This document shows, piece by piece, positions 37,562 to 46,868 of a stretch of DNA of 64,000 bases. Position 1 is the stretch's first letter, and the number at the start of each line of letters is the position of its first letter. The DNA lies in assembly GCF_018678075.1 (NCBI RefSeq), contig NZ_JAHHIR010000014.1:19266-83265 (forward strand), given 5' to 3'. The notes beneath the pieces were generated by a model, which searched no databases, had not been told where the DNA came from, and worked only from the letters and a program-made list of their open reading frames with translations. The stretch comes from Epibacterium ulvae. GTDB lineage: Bacteria > Pseudomonadota > Alphaproteobacteria > Rhodobacterales > Rhodobacteraceae. The position numbers and the translations under genes were made by a program.

Positions 37562-40500
37562 ATGGATCTTGCCCGTTTTGCCATTTCCAAACGGCTGATC
37601 TCGGCTGTTTGCACATTTCTGATCCTCTATGCCGGGTATTTTGCCTATACCGCCCTGCCCCGGTTTGAGGATCCGGAATTTATCATCCGTCAGGCGCAGA
37701 TTATAACGCCCTACCCCGGTGCCTCTGCCGAAGAGGTCGCCAATGAAGTCACTGAGGTGATCGAGAACGCGCTGCAACAGCTGCAGGGTGTGGATGAGGT
37801 GCGATCTGTTTCATCCCCCGGCCTCAGCACGGTGACAGTGGAGTTCACCATCCAGTCGACGCCGGATTACCCTGACCTGTATGAACGCTTTGCCCAGATG
37901 CGGGCCAAGGTGGATGACGCGCAGGCGGATCTGCCGCCCAATGCGCTTGATACGCAGGTCTATGATGATTTTGGCGATGTTTACGCCGTCTATTATGCGG
38001 TGATGGGCGACGGCTATACGATGACCGAGCTCTATGAATACGCCAAGGATCTGCAGCGCGAACTGGTAACTGTGCCGGGCGTGTCCAAAGTGATCCTGAA
38101 CGGGGTGCAGGATGAGGTGATCCATGTGGATTACTCCCCCGCGCGTCTGGTGGGGCTGGGCCTGTCGACCAGCCAGATCGCCAGCGTGTTGGAGGGGCAA
38201 AATCTGGTGACACCGGGCGGTTCGATCCAAGCCGGGCGCAGCCGGTTGGATGTACGCGCACGTTCCGGCGTGTCGACGGTGGATGCGATCAGCAACCTGT
38301 TGATCACCAATCCGCAAACCGGTGCGTCTTTTCGCCTGTCGGACATTGCAACCGTCAGCCGGGGTTTGAAAGAGCCTGCAACATCGCTGCTTTACCGGGA
38401 TGGGCGTCCTGCGGTGGGGATCGGGATCTCCAACAATCTGGGCGGCAATGTTGTCAACATGGGCGAGGCCGCCAAGGCCAAGCTGGACTCGCTGATCTCT
38501 GAACGTCCCCTCGGGATGGAGGTGGTTGCGATCTCGGACCAGTCGGTCTCGGTCAAACAATCGGTGAACGATTTTGTAATGAATGTGGTGCTGGCGCTGG
38601 CCATTGTGGTGGGCACCTTGCTGATTTTCATGGGGTTGCGGTCCGGGATTTTGATGGGTGGCATCCTGATGGTCACCGTGGCGGGAACCTTGATGGGGAT
38701 GTATCTTTATGGGCTCGACATGCAGCGAATTTCCCTTGGGGCGCTGATCATTGCCTTGGGGATGCTGGTCGACAATGCAATTGTGGTGGTCGAGGGCACA
38801 TTGGTGCGCGTCCAAAAAGGCGAAGGCGCGGCCGAGGCGTCGATTGCGGTGGTCAACCAGACCAAATGGCCGCTGTTGGGCGGCACCGTGGTCGGTCTGC
38901 TGGCGTTCTCACCGGTTGGGTTTTCCCCGGACAACACCGGCGAATATGCGGGCAGCCTGTTCTGGACGATCTCCATCTCGCTGTTGTTCTCATGGTTGGT
39001 GGCGATCTGGCTGACGCCCTATTTCTGCACCCTGTTGTTGAAACCGGGAACCGGTACGGGCGAGGTGCAGGAAAACATCGTGCTGCGCCAATATCGTCGC
39101 TTCCTCGATCTGGCGATCCGCCTGCGCTATGCGACCGTGGCGCTGGTTGTGGGGCTATTTGCCTCGGCGCTTGTGCTGTTTTCCTTTGTGCCGGCCGGGT
39201 TCTTTCCCAGCTCGACCCGACCGCAATTTGTGGTGGATTTCTTCCTGCCGGAGGGCAGCGACATCACCGCAACCCAGGCTGATATCAGCGAGATTGACAG
39301 CTATATCCGCACCCTGCCCGGCGTGACCTCGACCAATACATCCGTGGGCAGCGGCCATCTGCGGTTCATGCTGATCTATGAATCCGAGAACCAGAATTCC
39401 GCCTATGCGCAGATCCTTATTGATGTGGAGGATTTCAACCAGATCGACGCATTGCAGGGGGATCTGCAGACCTGGGTCAATGCCAACTACCCGGATGCCA
39501 ATGCCAAGGTCTGGAAGTTCGTGCTGGGCCCCGGTGGCGGCTCCAAGGTTGAGGCGCGGTTTACCGGACCTGAGGCTGCAACCCTGCGCCAATTGGCGGA
39601 TGCGGCCAAGGTGATCATGAATGATGCCGGCGGTGTCGCGGTCAAGGACGATTGGCGCGAACAGGTGCCGGTGATCCGACCCGTGATCAACACCCAAAAC
39701 GCCCGACGGCTGGGCCTGACCCAGGGGGAAATTTCCAACGCGCTTTACACCCATTTGAACGGCGCGAGCCTGGGCGTTTACCGCGAGGGGGAGGAGTTCC
39801 TGAACATCGTCATGCGCGCAATTGAGGCCGAGCGCAACGATGTAGGCGAGCTGCACAACATCCAAATCTATTCGCAAGTCATCGGCGGCTATATCCCGAT
39901 GACCCAGGTGGTGGACCGCTTTGATGTGGTGTTTGAGGCCGGAAACCTGCGCCGAATTGACCGAGAGCTGGCAATTCTCGCGCAGGCCGACAATGCGCCG
40001 GGTGTCTTGTCCGGCGATCTGTTTGACGCGGTGCGCCCCGCAATCGAGGCGATCGAACTGCCGCCCGGATATGCGCTGGAATGGCGCGGCGAATATGGCA
40101 ATTCGGCTGACGCCAATGCGGGTCTTGCCGCCACCATGCCGCTGGGATTTGGCGCGATGGTGCTGGTGGTGATCTTCCTGTTTAATGCGGTACGTCAGCC
40201 GTTGATCATCTGGCTGACGGTGCCCTTGGCGCTGATCGGTGTGGTCTGGGGGCTGGCGGCGACGCAAACCCCGATGGAGTTCATGGCGATCTTGGGCGTG
40301 TTGTCTCTGACGGGGATGTTGATCAAGAACGCCATTGTTTTGATTGACGAAACCGACAGCCAGATCGCCGATGGCAAGGCCCGCATGCAGGCGGTGGTCG
40401 ACGCCGCCGTCAGCCGGGTGCGGCCCGTGTCGCTGGGGGTTTTGACCACGGTTCTGGGCGTGGTGCCGCTGATCTGGGACCCGTTCTTCAAATCCCTGGC

Positions 40501-40609
40501 GGTGGTGATCATCTGCGGTTTGAGCTTTGCCACCATCTTGACCCTGATCGTGGTGCCAACACTCTACGCCATTTTCTTCCGTGTTCGTATCGATGAGGTT
40601 GAAGGATAA
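37562..40609 (+). CDS. RND family efflux pump, inner-membrane subunit
   Basis: 1015-aa proton-driven exporter of the AcrB superfamily, closer in sequence style to the smaller HAE/MmpL-independent group with adaptor upstream. TM1 is at about 10-30, the first periplasmic domain begins at PRFEDPEFIIRQAQIITPYPG, and the TM4 region reads LGMLVDNAIVVVEG (proton-relay Asp). The second half repeats the fold, with GMLIKNAIVLIDE. GGAGGCTAAGAC precedes the ATG. Multidrug or lipid export is possible. Confidence 0.92.
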   Translation: MDLARFAISKRLISAVCTFLILYAGYFAYTALPRFEDPEFIIRQAQIITPYPGASAEEVANEVTEVIENALQQLQGVDEVRSVSSPGLSTVTVEFTIQSTPDYPDLYERFAQMRAKVDDAQADLPPNALDTQVYDDFGDVYAVYYAVMGDGYTMTELYEYAKDLQRELVTVPGVSKVILNGVQDEVIHVDYSPARLVGLGLSTSQIASVLEGQNLVTPGGSIQAGRSRLDVRARSGVSTVDAISNLLITNPQTGASFRLSDIATVSRGLKEPATSLLYRDGRPAVGIGISNNLGGNVVNMGEAAKAKLDSLISERPLGMEVVAISDQSVSVKQSVNDFVMNVVLALAIVVGTLLIFMGLRSGILMGGILMVTVAGTLMGMYLYGLDMQRISLGALIIALGMLVDNAIVVVEGTLVRVQKGEGAAEASIAVVNQTKWPLLGGTVVGLLAFSPVGFSPDNTGEYAGSLFWTISISLLFSWLVAIWLTPYFCTLLLKPGTGTGEVQENIVLRQYRRFLDLAIRLRYATVALVVGLFASALVLFSFVPAGFFPSSTRPQFVVDFFLPEGSDITATQADISEIDSYIRTLPGVTSTNTSVGSGHLRFMLIYESENQNSAYAQILIDVEDFNQIDALQGDLQTWVNANYPDANAKVWKFVLGPGGGSKVEARFTGPEAATLRQLADAAKVIMNDAGGVAVKDDWREQVPVIRPVINTQNARRLGLTQGEISNALYTHLNGASLGVYREGEEFLNIVMRAIEAERNDVGELHNIQIYSQVIGGYIPMTQVVDRFDVVFEAGNLRRIDRELAILAQADNAPGVLSGDLFDAVRPAIEAIELPPGYALEWRGEYGNSADANAGLAATMPLGFGAMVLVVIFLFNAVRQPLIIWLTVPLALIGVVWGLAATQTPMEFMAILGVLSLTGMLIKNAIVLIDETDSQIADGKARMQAVVDAAVSRVRPVSLGVLTTVLGVVPLIWDPFFKSLAVVIICGLSFATILTLIVVPTLYAIFFRVRIDEVEG

Positions 40610-40615
40610 AATATT

Positions 40616-40643
40616 CCTCTGGCAAGCTGCTGCTTGCCAGAGG
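40616..40643. terminator. Terminator-like hairpin between convergent genes
   Basis: Perfect 11-bp stem CCTCTGGCAAG / CTTGCCAGAGG with loop CTGCTG. On the minus strand AATATTTTATCC follows. Probably ends both the RND operon and the convergent gene. Confidence 0.65.
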
Positions 40644-40694
40644 ACCTAGATGTCCAAAACAAATTCTAAAGCAGTATATGCTATTTGAATTTTT

Positions 40695-41426
40695 TCAGTC
40701 GGATGGTCGTGGTTTCCCCACTAGATCCGGCACAATATCGACCACTTTCTGATACTGCCAACAAAGGTGGCTCATGGAAAATGCCAGGGTACTGTTGTCC
40801 GAGAGAACAAGCCTATCGGTCTTTTCACCGCTGCCTTTGATCGTCCCGACCACAGAAACCTGATCATTTGCCTTCAGATCCAAGGTGACGTCACCGGACA
40901 AAGTGACCTGTGTACCAGAGGTATACCCCGTGACATAAAACACTGAGTCGATCACACGAAAACTGCGCTTAAATATTGCACTGCCGGCCGGGGCGGCCAA
41001 AGCCACGGCATTTAGCTCTTCAATCACTTTGTCCCAATTACTCACGCCCACAAATACCCCTTTGTAGACCTTGGTGGAATCGATTGATGTGTCGGCCGCG
41101 ACGCCTATGTTCGCTTGTTCGCCTGCCGCCAGAGTAACTTTGGCATTGCCTTTCGCGATTAATGTGCCGTCGATTGTAAATTCGGTTCCGAGGCTGGTAC
41201 CGTCAGTTTGTGTAGAACCAATATGTCCAAAACCATTGCGATGCAGAGGGCCCAGAACACCTTTTCCTGTAATGCGACCGATCTGCCCCGGCGCTGCCAC
41301 GTCTTCGGCCCCCTTGGTCATATACCGAGTACCATTATAGACAAACTACTTGCCTTTGCTTCCAATCTCATCCGCCGATACCGGCGCGACTGGCCGAACC
41401 AACGGTGCCAAAAATAGCGTCCGCAT
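40695..41426 (-). pseudogene. Exported hypothetical protein gene with an in-frame TAG
   Basis: An ATG at 41426, with AAGGGA upstream, gives MRTLFLAPLVRPVAPVSADE (signal-peptide-like) and then IGSKGK. TAG follows at 41346-41348. The same frame continues FVYNGTRYMTKGAEDVAAPG to TGA at 40695. Total about 242 residues. The body is rich in Thr/Ser/Gly strands and looks like a secreted beta-rich protein; no family recognised. An internal ATG at 41321 would give a 208-aa product without signal peptide. Base composition is less GC-rich than its neighbours, which suggests horizontal origin or decay. Confidence 0.6.
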
Positions 41427-41519
41427 CACGTACAATCCCTTATAGAATACATTGATAAAATTGCACCTCATGGGTGATTGAGAGTTCATCAAATAGTAGA
41501 CTTTTAATGTTGACGGGCC

Positions 41520-41852
41520 TCAATGCGAAATCATCCACGGGCGTTTGGTTGGGAAGCTTTTGGAGCCGTCCGGGCGATAGAGCGTTTTGCTTTTCTTTTT
41601 GGTGCCGCCGCCACAACAGCCGCAATTGGGGCCGTGTTGGGTGCTGCGTTTTGGGCTGTCGGCGGCGCGTTCGTTGGTGGCGTGCGCATTGCGGCGATTG
41701 CTGTCCATCGTGGCGAGGTTCGGGGCGGTCATCATGACGCGCGGGGCCTCGGTGCCGCATTCGGGACAGCTGCAGGGTTTGTCATAGGCAGAAATTTTGC
41801 CCAGCGCTTCGAACGGGCCGCAGTCGTCGCACCAATATTCATAAACTGGCAT
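41520..41852 (-). CDS. fmdB: FmdB-type zinc-ribbon protein
   Basis: 110 aa from the ATG at 41852, after GGAAGATCTACAA. The N-terminal zinc ribbon is MPVYEYWCDDCGPFE (Cys8, Cys11) and CSCPECG (Cys29, Cys32). A low-complexity Lys/Gly tail contains an extra CGCC. In Methylophilus a homologue follows formamidase and was proposed to regulate it. Here it also directly follows fmdA (89 bp), as the last gene of the amide operon. Confidence 0.88.
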   Translation of the reverse strand: MPVYEYWCDDCGPFEALGKISAYDKPCSCPECGTEAPRVMMTAPNLATMDSNRRNAHATNERAADSPKRSTQHGPNCGCCGGGTKKKSKTLYRPDGSKSFPTKRPWMISH

Positions 41853-41941
41853 TTGTAGATCTTCCTTGGGCTGCAAAGAAAGGAGCGTATCCGGGCGGCC
41901 TGTGGGTGCCACCCGGCGGTGTGATCTGAAACCATGTGGGA

Positions 41942-43198
41942 TCAGAGGTCGGGTGCCAGCGGCACGTCGATAGAGCCATCGAGATACTTCTGCGGCCCAT
42001 TGGCGTTTGGCATCATGTCCCATTGGAAGATGTCATTGGGCAGCCAAAGCGTGGCGCAGGCGTTGGGAACATCCACCACGCCCGAGATATGCCCCTGTAC
42101 CGGCGCAGTCCCAAGGATCGCGTAAGCCTGTGCGCCCGTGTAGCCAAATTTCTTGAGGTATTCGATGGCGTTCAGGCAGGCCTGGCGATAGGCGACATGG
42201 ACATCCAGGTAATGCTGCGTGCCTTCTTCGTCGACGCTGATGCCTTCGAAAATCAGGTAGTCATCATATTTCGGCGTCATTGGCGAGGGTTTGAAGATCG
42301 GGTTTTTGATCCCGTATTTCTCCATACCACCTTTTATCAGCTCGACCTTGATATGCAGCCAGCCGGCCATTTCGATTGCACCACAGAACGTAATCTCGCC
42401 GTCACCCTGGCTAAAGTGCAGATCCCCCATTGAGAGGCCCGCGCCATCGACATAGACCGGGAAATAGCAGGTGGAGCCGCGGCTGAGGTCTTTGATATCG
42501 CAGTTGCCGCCATGTTCGCGCGGCGGCACGGTGCGGGCACCTTCGGCGGCGGCTTGGTCGCGCGCGTCGCCTTTTAGCGCACCCATATGGGCGCTTTGGG
42601 TGTTGGGCAGGCAGGCCAGGGTCGGCACCCGTTCGGGGTCGGTGTTGAACAGGGCGGTTTCGCGGGTGTTCCAGGTGTCCAGCATCTTGCGATCTGGCAG
42701 ACAGCCGATCAGGCCCGGGTGAATAAGGCCCGCATATTTGACGCCCGGCACGTGGCGCGAGGTGGTGAACATGCCATGAAAGTCCCAGATCGATTTCTGC
42801 GCTTCTGGGAAATGTTCGGTCAGAAAACCGCCGCCGTTTTGTTTGGAGAAAAAGCCGTTGAAGCCCCAGTTCATCTCTTCCTTGGCGCCGATATCCAGGA
42901 TCTCAACCACCAGAAGGTCACCGGGTTCCGCGCCTTTGACGCCGATGGGGCCAGAGAGGTAGTGCACCTGCTCCAGCTCTACATCGCGCACGTCCGAGGC
43001 ATCGTCGTTGTTTTGGATCTGGCCACCGGTCCAATCGTAGGTCTCGACCTTGAAATCATCGCCGGGATTGACCCAGATGTTGATCGGAATATCCGGGTGC
43101 CAGCGGTTGTGGACGTTTTCATTGGTGTGTGGGCTTTCGCTCAGATCGACCGAGATCAACGTGTCCGAAGTGGTTCCAGTATAAAGCGTGTCGGGCAT
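41942..43198 (-). CDS. fmdA: Formamidase (acetamidase/formamidase family)
   Basis: 418 aa, the full family length. Family-typical regions include FKVETYDWTGGQIQNNDDAS and HYLSGPIGVKGAEPGDLLVVEILDIG. The segment MGDLHFSQGDGEITFCGAIEM with the active-site Glu/Cys region follows. It hydrolyses formamide (or another short amide) to formate and ammonia. CAGGGAGAATGAAAG precedes the ATG. It follows urtE by 26 bp, so uptake and hydrolysis are in one operon. Confidence 0.94.
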   Translation of the reverse strand: MPDTLYTGTTSDTLISVDLSESPHTNENVHNRWHPDIPINIWVNPGDDFKVETYDWTGGQIQNNDDASDVRDVELEQVHYLSGPIGVKGAEPGDLLVVEILDIGAKEEMNWGFNGFFSKQNGGGFLTEHFPEAQKSIWDFHGMFTTSRHVPGVKYAGLIHPGLIGCLPDRKMLDTWNTRETALFNTDPERVPTLACLPNTQSAHMGALKGDARDQAAAEGARTVPPREHGGNCDIKDLSRGSTCYFPVYVDGAGLSMGDLHFSQGDGEITFCGAIEMAGWLHIKVELIKGGMEKYGIKNPIFKPSPMTPKYDDYLIFEGISVDEEGTQHYLDVHVAYRQACLNAIEYLKKFGYTGAQAYAILGTAPVQGHISGVVDVPNACATLWLPNDIFQWDMMPNANGPQKYLDGSIDVPLAPDL

Positions 43199-43224
43199 CT
43201 TTCATTCTCCCTGTTTTGAATGCG

Positions 43225-43914
43225 TTAGACCGAGAGGAATTTTGAGACCTTGGCCTCATCAATTCCGTCGCGGGGGCTGTCGTGGACAAATTCGCCGTTC
43301 TCGATGACCATCACCCGGTCCGCCACATCGAGGGCAAAGCTGAGGACCTGTTCGGAGACCACAATCGTGAGCCCCTTTTGGTCGCGAATTTTGCGAAGGG
43401 TGCGGGCCATTTCGCGGATGATGGACGGCTGGATGCCTTCGGTGGGTTCATCCAGCAGCAAAACCTTGGGGTTGGAGGCCAGCGCGCGGGCGATTGCCAG
43501 CTGTTGCTGTTGGCCACCCGACAGGTTGCCGCCGCGCCGGTTCTTCATTTCCAAAAGAACCGGGAACAGTTCATAAATATCGCCGGGCACTTTGCTCTGG
43601 CCGGTGACGGTCAGTCCGGTTTCGACGTTTTCCTCTACCGTCATCGCAGAAAAGATCATCCGCCCCTGCGGCACATAGGCGATGCCACTGGCCACCCGTT
43701 GGTGGGATTTCATGCCGGTGATGGCGGTGTCACCCACGGTGATTGCACCGGTTTTTTCTGGCACGATCCCCATCAGGGTCTTCATCAGCGTGGTTTTCCC
43801 CATGCCGTTGCGCCCCATAATGGCGACGATTTCTCCGGGTTTGACGTCCAGATCCAGACTGTGCAGAACCTCGGATTCGCCATATGCGGCGCGCAGATCG
43901 CTGACATTCAGCAT
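43225..43914 (-). CDS. urtE: Amide/urea ABC transporter ATP-binding subunit UrtE
   Basis: 229-aa LivF-type ATPase from the ATG at 43914 (MLNVSDLRAAYG), after AAAGGAGAGAG. Walker A GRNGMGKTT, signature LSGGQQQQLAIARAL and Walker B VLLLDEPTEGIQP are visible. Homologues are annotated in urea (Urt) and in short-chain amide (FmdF) uptake; context with formamidase favours amides or both. Confidence 0.92.
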   Translation of the reverse strand: MLNVSDLRAAYGESEVLHSLDLDVKPGEIVAIMGRNGMGKTTLMKTLMGIVPEKTGAITVGDTAITGMKSHQRVASGIAYVPQGRMIFSAMTVEENVETGLTVTGQSKVPGDIYELFPVLLEMKNRRGGNLSGGQQQQLAIARALASNPKVLLLDEPTEGIQPSIIREMARTLRKIRDQKGLTIVVSEQVLSFALDVADRVMVIENGEFVHDSPRDGIDEAKVSKFLSV

Positions 43915-43933
43915 TGTAGCTCTCTCCTTTTCG

Positions 43934-44683
43934 TTAGTGACCGAGGTAGACTTCGACGACTTTTGGATCGTTCTGGACCCGCTGCATGGAGCCTTCGGAC
44001 AGGGTCTTGCCCTGGTGCAGAACAGTGACGCGGGTGGCGATGTCTTCGACAAAACCCATGTCGTGTTCGATCACGATGACGCTGCGGTCGGCGATAATGC
44101 GGTTCAAAAGCTCTGCGGTTTTCTTGCGCTCGGCCACGGACATGCCCGCAACGGGTTCATCCAGCATCAACAGCTCGGGGTCCTGGATCAGCAGCATGCC
44201 GATCTCCAGCCATTGTTTTTGTCCATGGCTGAGATAGGCGGCCTTTTCATCCAGTTGATCGTCGAGAAAGATCGTTGTGGCGATTTCCTGAATGCGGGTT
44301 TTGACAGTGTCGTCGCGTTTGAACGCCAGCGCGCCAAACACCCCGTGCCCCTTGGGGTAGGAGAGTTCGAGGTTTTCAAACACCGTCAGATCCTCATAGA
44401 CCGAGGGCGTTTGAAATTTGCGCCCGACGCCCGCATGCACGATCTGGTCCTCGCGCATCTCCAGCAGTTCCTGCCCTTTGAATTTGACCGAGCCTTCGGT
44501 GGCTTTGGTGCGGCCACAGATCAGATCCAGCACCGTGGTCTTACCCGCCCCATTGGGGCCGATGATCACCCGGCATTCATTGGGTTCCACATAAAAGCTG
44601 AGGTCATTCACCGCCTTGAAGCCATCAAAGCTGACCGTCAGCCCTTCGACCCGGAGCACGTATTTGTCGTTCATCTTGTTCAT
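43934..44683 (-). CDS. urtD: Amide/urea ABC transporter ATP-binding subunit UrtD
   Basis: 249-aa LivG-type ATPase. Walker A GPNGAGKTTVLDLICG, signature-region YLSHGQKQWLEIGMLL (the SHGQ variant typical of UrtD), Walker B LLMLDEPVAGMS. It is 10 bp downstream of urtC and 19 bp upstream of urtE. Confidence 0.93.
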   Translation of the reverse strand: MNKMNDKYVLRVEGLTVSFDGFKAVNDLSFYVEPNECRVIIGPNGAGKTTVLDLICGRTKATEGSVKFKGQELLEMREDQIVHAGVGRKFQTPSVYEDLTVFENLELSYPKGHGVFGALAFKRDDTVKTRIQEIATTIFLDDQLDEKAAYLSHGQKQWLEIGMLLIQDPELLMLDEPVAGMSVAERKKTAELLNRIIADRSVIVIEHDMGFVEDIATRVTVLHQGKTLSEGSMQRVQNDPKVVEVYLGH

Positions 44684-44693
44684 GAGATGGCTC

Positions 44694-45821
44694 CTATTCC
44701 GCGGGGGTGCTTTGCTGCGCGGGGCTGGCCGGCGCAGGCGATTTCTTGAAGGCTTTCAACAGGCGCGGTTCGATTTTTTCCACCCAGATGCCGGCCAGAC
44801 CATTGGGGAAGGCCATAACCACCGCGATGAACAACCCGCCCAGGCCAAACAGCCAGAGTTCCGGGAAGCTTTCGGAGAACGTGGTTTTGGCCCAGTTCAC
44901 CAAAAGCGCGCCGTAGACTGCGCCGAGGATCGACAGGCGTCCGCCGACAGCGCAGAAGATCACCATTTCAATCGAGGGGACGATGCCCACCAGCGTGGGG
45001 GACATGAACCCCACCTGGAGGGTGAACATCGCCCCGCCGATACCGGCAAACCCCGCGCCCAGACAGAAGATAAAGATCTTGAAACTGGCCACGTCATAGC
45101 CGGAGAAGCGCACTCGGTCTTCTTGGTCGCGCATGGCGATCAGAAGGCGACCGAGCTTGGACCTGCGCACGAATTGCGCTGCAAAGAGCACCGCAAATAG
45201 GAGGATGCCATTGACGTAATAAAGCGTTTCCTTGGCCTCATCGGTGCGGATGTCCCAGCCCAGAAGGGTGCGCAGATCGGTGATGCCGTTGACGCCGCCG
45301 GTAAAGCCTTGCTGGCCGATGATCAGGATCGTCAGGATCGCGGCAAAGGCCTGGGTGATGATGGCAAAGTAGACTCCGCCCACGCGGCGACGGAACATGG
45401 CCACCCCGATGATAAAGGCAAAGACCACCGGCACCGCCACCACAGCAAACAGCGCAAATGTGAGCGAGTGGAAGGGTTCCCACCACCAGGGCAACGCGGT
45501 GAGCTGGTTCCAGTCCATGAAATCCGGGATGCCGGGGGTGGATTGGATGGCGGTGTTTTCCGGGGTCGAGGCCTCAAGCTTCAGAAACATCGCCATGCAA
45601 TAGCCGCCCAGCCCAAAGAACACGCCCTGGCCAAGGCTGAGGATCCCCCCAGCCCCCCAACACAGGGCCAGACCAATGGCGACAAAGGAATAGGTGAGGT
45701 ATTTGCCAAAGAGGTTCAGACGAAACGTGTCCAAAACGGCTGGCAGCAACAGGAAGATGACGCAGGCCAGGATGGCAAAGCCGATCATCTCGGAGCGGGT
45801 GAAGAGTGCGTTCGCTTTCAT
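44694..45821 (-). CDS. urtC: Amide/urea ABC transporter permease UrtC
   Basis: 375-aa LivM-type permease with about ten TM helices. The signature GLALCWGAGGILSLGQGVFFGLGGY near the N-terminus and the conserved cytoplasmic loop RFSGYDVASFKIFIF are clear. The C-terminal tail is Ala/Pro-rich (APASPAQQS). It is 12 bp after urtB. The stop is TAG. Confidence 0.94.
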   Translation of the reverse strand: MKANALFTRSEMIGFAILACVIFLLLPAVLDTFRLNLFGKYLTYSFVAIGLALCWGAGGILSLGQGVFFGLGGYCMAMFLKLEASTPENTAIQSTPGIPDFMDWNQLTALPWWWEPFHSLTFALFAVVAVPVVFAFIIGVAMFRRRVGGVYFAIITQAFAAILTILIIGQQGFTGGVNGITDLRTLLGWDIRTDEAKETLYYVNGILLFAVLFAAQFVRRSKLGRLLIAMRDQEDRVRFSGYDVASFKIFIFCLGAGFAGIGGAMFTLQVGFMSPTLVGIVPSIEMVIFCAVGGRLSILGAVYGALLVNWAKTTFSESFPELWLFGLGGLFIAVVMAFPNGLAGIWVEKIEPRLLKAFKKSPAPASPAQQSTPAE

Positions 45822-45833
45822 GGCTGGCTCTCC

Positions 45834-46760
45834 TTACTTGCGCAGTTTCATGGCAAAGAGACCCTGCGGGCGGATCATCAAGATGCCGACAATGATCAAA
45901 AGCGTGAGAACCTTGGCCATGGATCCAGACAGGAAGAATTCCATGATCGATTGCGCCTGGCTGATGGAAAACGCCGAGGCGATGGTGCCCAACAGACTGG
46001 CCGCGCCGCCAAAGACCACCACGAGGAAGGTGTCGACGATATAAAGCTGTCCTGCAGTGGGTCCGGTGGAGCCGATCATGGTGAAGGCAGAGCCTGCGAC
46101 ACCCGCAACCCCGCAGCCGATCCCATAGGTCATCCGGTCGGTCCATTCGGTGTTGATGCCAACCGCACCGGCCATCACCCGGTTCTGGTTGATCGCACGC
46201 ACCTGTTTGCCCCAGCCAGAGCGGAACATCATCACATAAACCGCCAGGGAAATGCCAACCGCCAGCACCATCACAAAAATACCGTTGATCGGTATTTCGA
46301 TCAGATCGGTCACCGGCATAGACCCCATCATCCAGTCCGGAATGCTGACGCCGACCTCGCGCGCGCCAAAGATCGAGCGGTAGAGCTGTTGCAAAATCAG
46401 GCTCAACCCCCAGGTCGCCAGCAGCGTGTCCAGCGGGCGTTTGTACAGGTGCCGGATCATCGCCCATTCCACGAACAGCCCCAACGCCCCGGAGGCGATG
46501 AAGGCGAGGATCATGGCGAGGAAGAAATACGCGCTAAAGAGTGCGGGCAGATAGGCGGCAAAGAAATTCGACACCAGATAAGTGACATAGGCCCCAAGGA
46601 TCATGAATTCACCGTGGGCCATATTGATGACCCCCATCTGGCCAAAAATAATGGCCAGTCCAAGCGCCATAAGCACAAAGACGGAAAACAAGATCAGGCC
46701 GGCAAAGCCCTGCATGGCGAAAATCGCGCCAAGCTCGGACATGGAATAGTCGGCAAACAT
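45834..46760 (-). CDS. urtB: Amide/urea ABC transporter permease UrtB
   Basis: 308-aa LivH-type permease from the ATG at 46760 (MFADYSMSEL). The upstream frame to 46838 is part of the urtA-urtB gap. ALGLAIIFGQMGVINMAHGEFMILGAY is the typical first permease signature, and VMAGAVGINTEWTDRMTYGIGCGVAG the cytoplasmic loop. It pairs with UrtC. Confidence 0.94.
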   Translation of the reverse strand: MFADYSMSELGAIFAMQGFAGLILFSVFVLMALGLAIIFGQMGVINMAHGEFMILGAYVTYLVSNFFAAYLPALFSAYFFLAMILAFIASGALGLFVEWAMIRHLYKRPLDTLLATWGLSLILQQLYRSIFGAREVGVSIPDWMMGSMPVTDLIEIPINGIFVMVLAVGISLAVYVMMFRSGWGKQVRAINQNRVMAGAVGINTEWTDRMTYGIGCGVAGVAGSAFTMIGSTGPTAGQLYIVDTFLVVVFGGAASLLGTIASAFSISQAQSIMEFFLSGSMAKVLTLLIIVGILMIRPQGLFAMKLRK

Positions 46761-46809
46761 GCAGTTACCCCCGCGTGGATGGAGTTTTTTGATTATCGGA
46801 GAAGAAAGC

Positions 46810-46840
46810 GGGTGGCGGGCCGCAGCCAGCCCGACCACCC
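46810..46840 (-). terminator. Intercistronic hairpin between urtA and urtB
   Basis: GGGTGGCGGGC / GCCCGACCACCC, an 11-12 bp stem with one bulge. It stands in the 108-bp gap after the solute-binding protein gene. No T tract follows, so it probably protects urtA mRNA or partly terminates, giving more binding protein than permease. Confidence 0.5.
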
Positions 46841-46868
46841 TAGGCCCAGAGCGAGATGCTCGTGGGAT

